Source of the DNA: an uncultured Pelolinea sp.
GTDB taxonomy: Bacteria; Chloroflexota; Anaerolineae; Anaerolineales; Anaerolineaceae
Assembly: GCA_937902055.1 (NCBI GenBank)
Contig: CALGUJ010000062.1
Span: forward strand, 1-9,057
Direction of reading: 5' to 3'
Length of the DNA stretch: 9,057 nt
The translations under genes were made by a program, and so were the position numbers. Under the pieces are notes generated by a model. It was given only the letters and a program-made list of their open reading frames with translations, ran no database searches and had not been told where the DNA came from. Within the stretch, counting starts at the first letter, position 1. The number at the start of each line of letters is the position of its first letter. Positions 7,047 through 9,057 of the stretch are shown here, in pieces.

Positions 7047-7775
7047 TCAAGCTTGAGCCTTCAGCTTCCATAATTGAGTCAAAGAAAAGCGCAGGCGCTT
7101 GCCCAATTCCTCATTCATTTTCGTGGTTACATCATCATAATTATAAAAAACGACAAAGGGGATTTCGTGTTTGTTGATTGTGATCAGCCCCTGGTTGCCA
7201 TGGGCGATTTCTGAAAAGTCACAATCGCGATATAAAAATTCCATTTTTTCATCCGGCAGACTGTGTTCCAGGATGGATTCGGGATGCTGCGGATTGAAAC
7301 GTTCACGGTTTTTTCGCAGCGATTCTTCCCAGGGAACATCCACATACATGATCGCGAGATTTTCCAGAATGGCATCACTTATCAACGAAAAAGCGCGCCG
7401 GTAACCGCCGTGCTGTTTGCCGCGTGAAAATTCAAGAATAGTGGTGTAGCCGCTCTCAATATCGCTATCTTTCAGCGATTTATCGTATTCCAGATTGATC
7501 AGTTGAATCAGGAGATCCCAATATACCGTATCCTTGAAATAGCCATTCTGATCGGTGAAAAGCCGATCCTTCCCCATGCGCTCAAGCAGGTCGTCCTCCT
7601 CGAACCAACGCCAGAGGAATGGAAAATCGTCGATCACATTGATCTGTCCGATATGATAATCCTTGCTGCGTACAGAATCCTCGATCCGATTGGCGAGATA
7701 CTCGATAATCTCGCTCTTGCCGGCCGCGGGCCGGGCAACCAGCAGAACCAGCGGCAAAATATTGTTCCGTTCCAT
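7047..7775 (-). CDS. Uncharacterised P-loop kinase-like protein
   Basis: A 242-residue soluble protein that I do not recognise as a named family. The N-terminus shows a hydrophobic strand and a Walker A loop, LVLLVARPAAGKSEII (9-24). The first glycine of the classic GxxxxGKS is replaced by alanine. Later strands include TTILEFSRG (111-119), whose acidic residue after a hydrophobic strand could act as Walker B or catalytic base. MYVDVPWEESLRKNRERF (143-160) follows, and its arginines resemble a LID region of small-molecule or nucleotide kinases. These features suggest a P-loop phosphotransferase or NTPase; the substrate is unknown. The start is set by AAGGAGG six bases before ATG 7775; a TTG two codons earlier abuts that site and is unlikely. 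The gene begins two bases after the recombinase stop, so it is probably the second gene of that operon and translationally coupled. Confidence 0.7.
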   Translation of the reverse strand: MERNNILPLVLLVARPAAGKSEIIEYLANRIEDSVRSKDYHIGQINVIDDFPFLWRWFEEDDLLERMGKDRLFTDQNGYFKDTVYWDLLIQLINLEYDKSLKDSDIESGYTTILEFSRGKQHGGYRRAFSLISDAILENLAIMYVDVPWEESLRKNRERFNPQHPESILEHSLPDEKMEFLYRDCDFSEIAHGNQGLITINKHEIPFVVFYNYDDVTTKMNEELGKRLRFSLTQLWKLKAQA

Positions 7776-7777
7776 TT

Positions 7778-8761
7778 TCAACCTCCTTGTGAATCTTCAA
7801 ACACTTCCCAGTAGCCTCGATCGAGTTCATCATCGGAAAGATGCGCGTAACGCTGCGTTACAGCAATGTTTTTATGCCGGGCAAGATTTTGGGCCAATTT
7901 TAAATTGCCGGTGCTGGTCAGCACGCGGGTCACAAAAAAGTGACGGAAGGAGTGGGGGGTTATGGTTCCAACGGCTTCAGGCCCCAGAATGGTTTCAACC
8001 CATTCGGCAACGATATTGCGCCCCGTAGTGGGCGTGATGGGTTTGATTTTCTCGCCTGCGCCTTTATCATGCCGGGCGAACAGCGGCAGGGCGCCCAAAG
8101 GCTTATGGGATTTGCCATCACTGACGGATCGCGCCTGGACGTAATCTTTAATCGCTTTCTGCGAGCGCCGGGAGAAACGAACGACGGCCTGGCGGTCGCC
8201 TTTACCGATCACCATGGCTTTACCCTCGTTCCAATCCAGATCGCCGCGGCGCAAACCGCAGGCCTCGTGCACGCGCAATCCGGTATCCGCCAGCGTTATC
8301 AGGAAAGCTTTATCCCTTAATGCGCGTAGATAATCGTTTTCATCCTCCGACCGTTGGATTTGCATATTTTCCAGGTGCTCCAGGATTTTTTGAATGGCAT
8401 TGGCAGGGAATTGCGGAAGGCGTTTTCCGGGTTTGCGCGTCCGCTGGCGGATCAATAATTTGACTTTTGAGAGATTGATGTCCGCCAATTCTTCCGCCAC
8501 GAGGTATTCAAGGAATCCTTTCAAAGAGGTGATGTAGAGTTGTTCAGAAGTAGCCGCGTAATCTTTTAGGTCTGTAGCAAACCAACTGATCACATCTTCC
8601 GAGATATTACCGACAGCATCCTGCTCGATATTCATTTTATGGTCCTGCAGTGTAATGGTAAAGTTTTTCATGGCAGTAGCGTACGCCAACAGCGTCTTCT
8701 CGCTGCGCGCAAGCTTCACAGTGTTCAGGTAATCTTCAATCGCTTCTTTGATGGTAGGCAT
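7778..8761 (-). CDS. Tyrosine recombinase, XerC/XerD type
   Basis: A 327-residue site-specific recombinase that breaks and joins DNA through a covalent 3'-phosphotyrosine intermediate. Residues 1-105 form the SAM-like core-binding domain (PTIKEAIEDYLNTVKLARSEKT onwards). The catalytic domain follows with a full set of active-site residues: Arg163 in DTGLRVHEA, Lys187 in IGKGDRQ, His270 and Arg273 in PHSFRH, His296 in LARHKN and Tyr305 in TQRYAHL. The order and spacing fit XerC/XerD. I placed the start at ATG 8761; an upstream in-frame TTG at 8812 would lie about at or before the predicted transcription start. No good ribosome site precedes the ATG (AGGA is about 14 bases away). No attachment sites, tRNA or phage genes are visible nearby. 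It could be a housekeeping chromosome-dimer recombinase, but the coupled kinase-like gene is not typical of that. Confidence 0.88.
   Translation of the reverse strand: MPTIKEAIEDYLNTVKLARSEKTLLAYATAMKNFTITLQDHKMNIEQDAVGNISEDVISWFATDLKDYAATSEQLYITSLKGFLEYLVAEELADINLSKVKLLIRQRTRKPGKRLPQFPANAIQKILEHLENMQIQRSEDENDYLRALRDKAFLITLADTGLRVHEACGLRRGDLDWNEGKAMVIGKGDRQAVVRFSRRSQKAIKDYVQARSVSDGKSHKPLGALPLFARHDKGAGEKIKPITPTTGRNIVAEWVETILGPEAVGTITPHSFRHFFVTRVLTSTGNLKLAQNLARHKNIAVTQRYAHLSDDELDRGYWEVFEDSQGG
7782..7788 (-). promoter_or_regulatory. Ribosome binding site of the kinase-like gene, inside the recombinase gene end
   Basis: The minus strand reads AAGGAGG, six bases before ATG 7775. It lies within the last codons of the recombinase gene, whose stop is at 7778-7780. 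This fixes the kinase start and links translation of the two genes. Confidence 0.85.
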
Positions 8762-8789
8762 GATTTCGAGTCTTAATCCTATGCTTGTT

Positions 8790-8820
8790 ATAATAGTACT
8801 TATCGTAAGCAATAATAGTA
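8790..8820. repeat. Pair of 9-bp direct repeats at the recombinase promoter
   Basis: ATAATAGTA occurs at 8790-8798 and again at 8812-8820, a period of 22 bases, about two turns of the helix. Between them is a small palindromic element, CTTA-TCG-TAAG (8799-8809). The second copy overlaps the -10 box of the recombinase promoter and the first lies in the leader. The layout fits an operator, but the sequence is AT-rich and chance is possible. Confidence 0.35.
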
Positions 8821-8846
8821 TATCACGAATAAAGCCGGTTTTTCAA
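8817..8846 (-). promoter_or_regulatory. Sigma70-type promoter for the recombinase-kinase operon
   Basis: On the minus strand, TTGAAA (8841-8846) and TATACT (8817-8822) are 18 bases apart, each one mismatch from consensus. The predicted start near 8810 gives a leader of about 48 bases to ATG 8761 and argues against the upstream TTG start. Confidence 0.6.
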
Positions 8847-8894
8847 CCCCCCACCCGCAATTCCGGATTGAAATTTCGTGAATCATGTTTCCTG

Positions 8895-8924
8895 TTAACA
8901 AATAAAACCCGCAATTAGTATAAT
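8895..8924 (+). promoter_or_regulatory. Sigma70-type promoter for the rightmost plus-strand gene
   Basis: TTAACA (8895-8900, one mismatch) and a perfect TATAAT (8919-8924) are 18 bases apart. The predicted start near 8931 gives a leader of about 100 bases before the ATG at 9032. It diverges from the recombinase promoter, with about 50 bases between the two -35 boxes. Confidence 0.6.
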
Positions 8925-9031
8925 GATGACTATGAAAGCATTTTTCATTATGGCACTCACTCCCCTGCCGCTGATCTGCAATCAAGGAATTCCCGAAAAA
9001 GTATTGTCTGTAAGAAAGTAATGGAATATCC

Positions 9032-9057
9032 ATGACCCAATATGCCCTGAAATTCGA
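9032..9057 (+). CDS. Start of an unidentified gene (partial, 8 codons)
   Basis: An ATG at 9032 opens a frame reading MTQYALKF that continues past the end of the window. A good promoter (8895-8924) points to it. The ribosome site is weak: only GGAA at 9023-9026, six bases before the ATG, inside an imperfect palindrome (ATGGA-ATA-TCCAT, 9021-9033). Eight residues are too few to name a product, and the start could lie further right. Confidence 0.45.

Noticed and set aside
8787..8825. A dif-like recombination site beside the recombinase gene
   Set aside because: The palindromic arms are only 4 bases long, and the region lacks the two 11-base arms with a 6-base centre expected of dif.
8923..9021. 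Short plus-strand frame of 32 codons in the divergent region
   Set aside because: It has no ribosome site, and its first codon overlaps the -10 box of the promoter at 8895-8924. A leader peptide from an internal ATG cannot be fully excluded, but nothing supports it.
7000..9031. Integrated mobile island carrying the recombinase
   Set aside because: There are no tRNA gene, direct-repeat ends, phage or conjugation genes, nor an obvious shift in base composition within the window.

Overview
The window looks like a piece of a chromosome from an anaerobic, moderate-GC bacterium. My best guess is Chloroflexota (Anaerolineae-like). The guess rests on the long acidic-tailed CTC form of bL25, the stand-alone bacterial dynamin and the composite PhnE permease. 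It is inference from gene style, not a marker-gene result. Coding density is high, and convergent gene pairs share hairpin terminators. There are no rRNA or tRNA genes, CRISPR arrays or insertion sequences, and no intergenic gap exceeds 300 bases.

Layout. (1) Bases 2-794, plus strand: the 3' end of a tRNA m1A58 methyltransferase gene (trmI type), overlapped by 8 bases by a Nudix CoA-pyrophosphatase-like gene. A bidirectional hairpin at 830-854 separates this pair from the next block. (2) Bases 884-3392, minus strand: a dynamin-like GTPase, then ribosomal protein bL25/CTC, which has its own good sigma70-type promoter in the gap. (3) Bases 3527-6912, plus strand: an ABC importer of the phosphonate/phosphite/phosphate-analogue class, ordered phnD (lipoprotein), phnC (ATPase), phnE (permease). 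A 12-bp hairpin lies between phnD and phnC, and a strong terminator follows phnE. (4) Bases 7047-8761, minus strand: a complete XerC/D-type tyrosine recombinase followed two bases later by an unrecognised P-loop kinase-like protein, apparently one translationally coupled operon. (5) A 270-base divergent promoter region, then the first eight codons of a plus-strand gene that leaves the window.

How the genes work together. PhnD, PhnC and PhnE should form one transporter: a membrane-anchored receptor, a nucleotide-binding subunit and a channel. No phosphonate-degrading genes (C-P lyase, phosphonatase or phosphite dehydrogenase) are in view, so the substrate is open. The methyltransferase and Nudix genes overlap and are probably cotranscribed without an obvious pathway link. 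bL25 and the dynamin look like housekeeping neighbours.

Most unusual points: PhnE is about 502 residues and carries an extra N-terminal membrane region plus a roughly 170-residue extracytoplasmic section with an Ig-like stretch, inserted ahead of the conserved permease core. The tyrosine recombinase is tightly coupled to an uncharacterised kinase-like gene.
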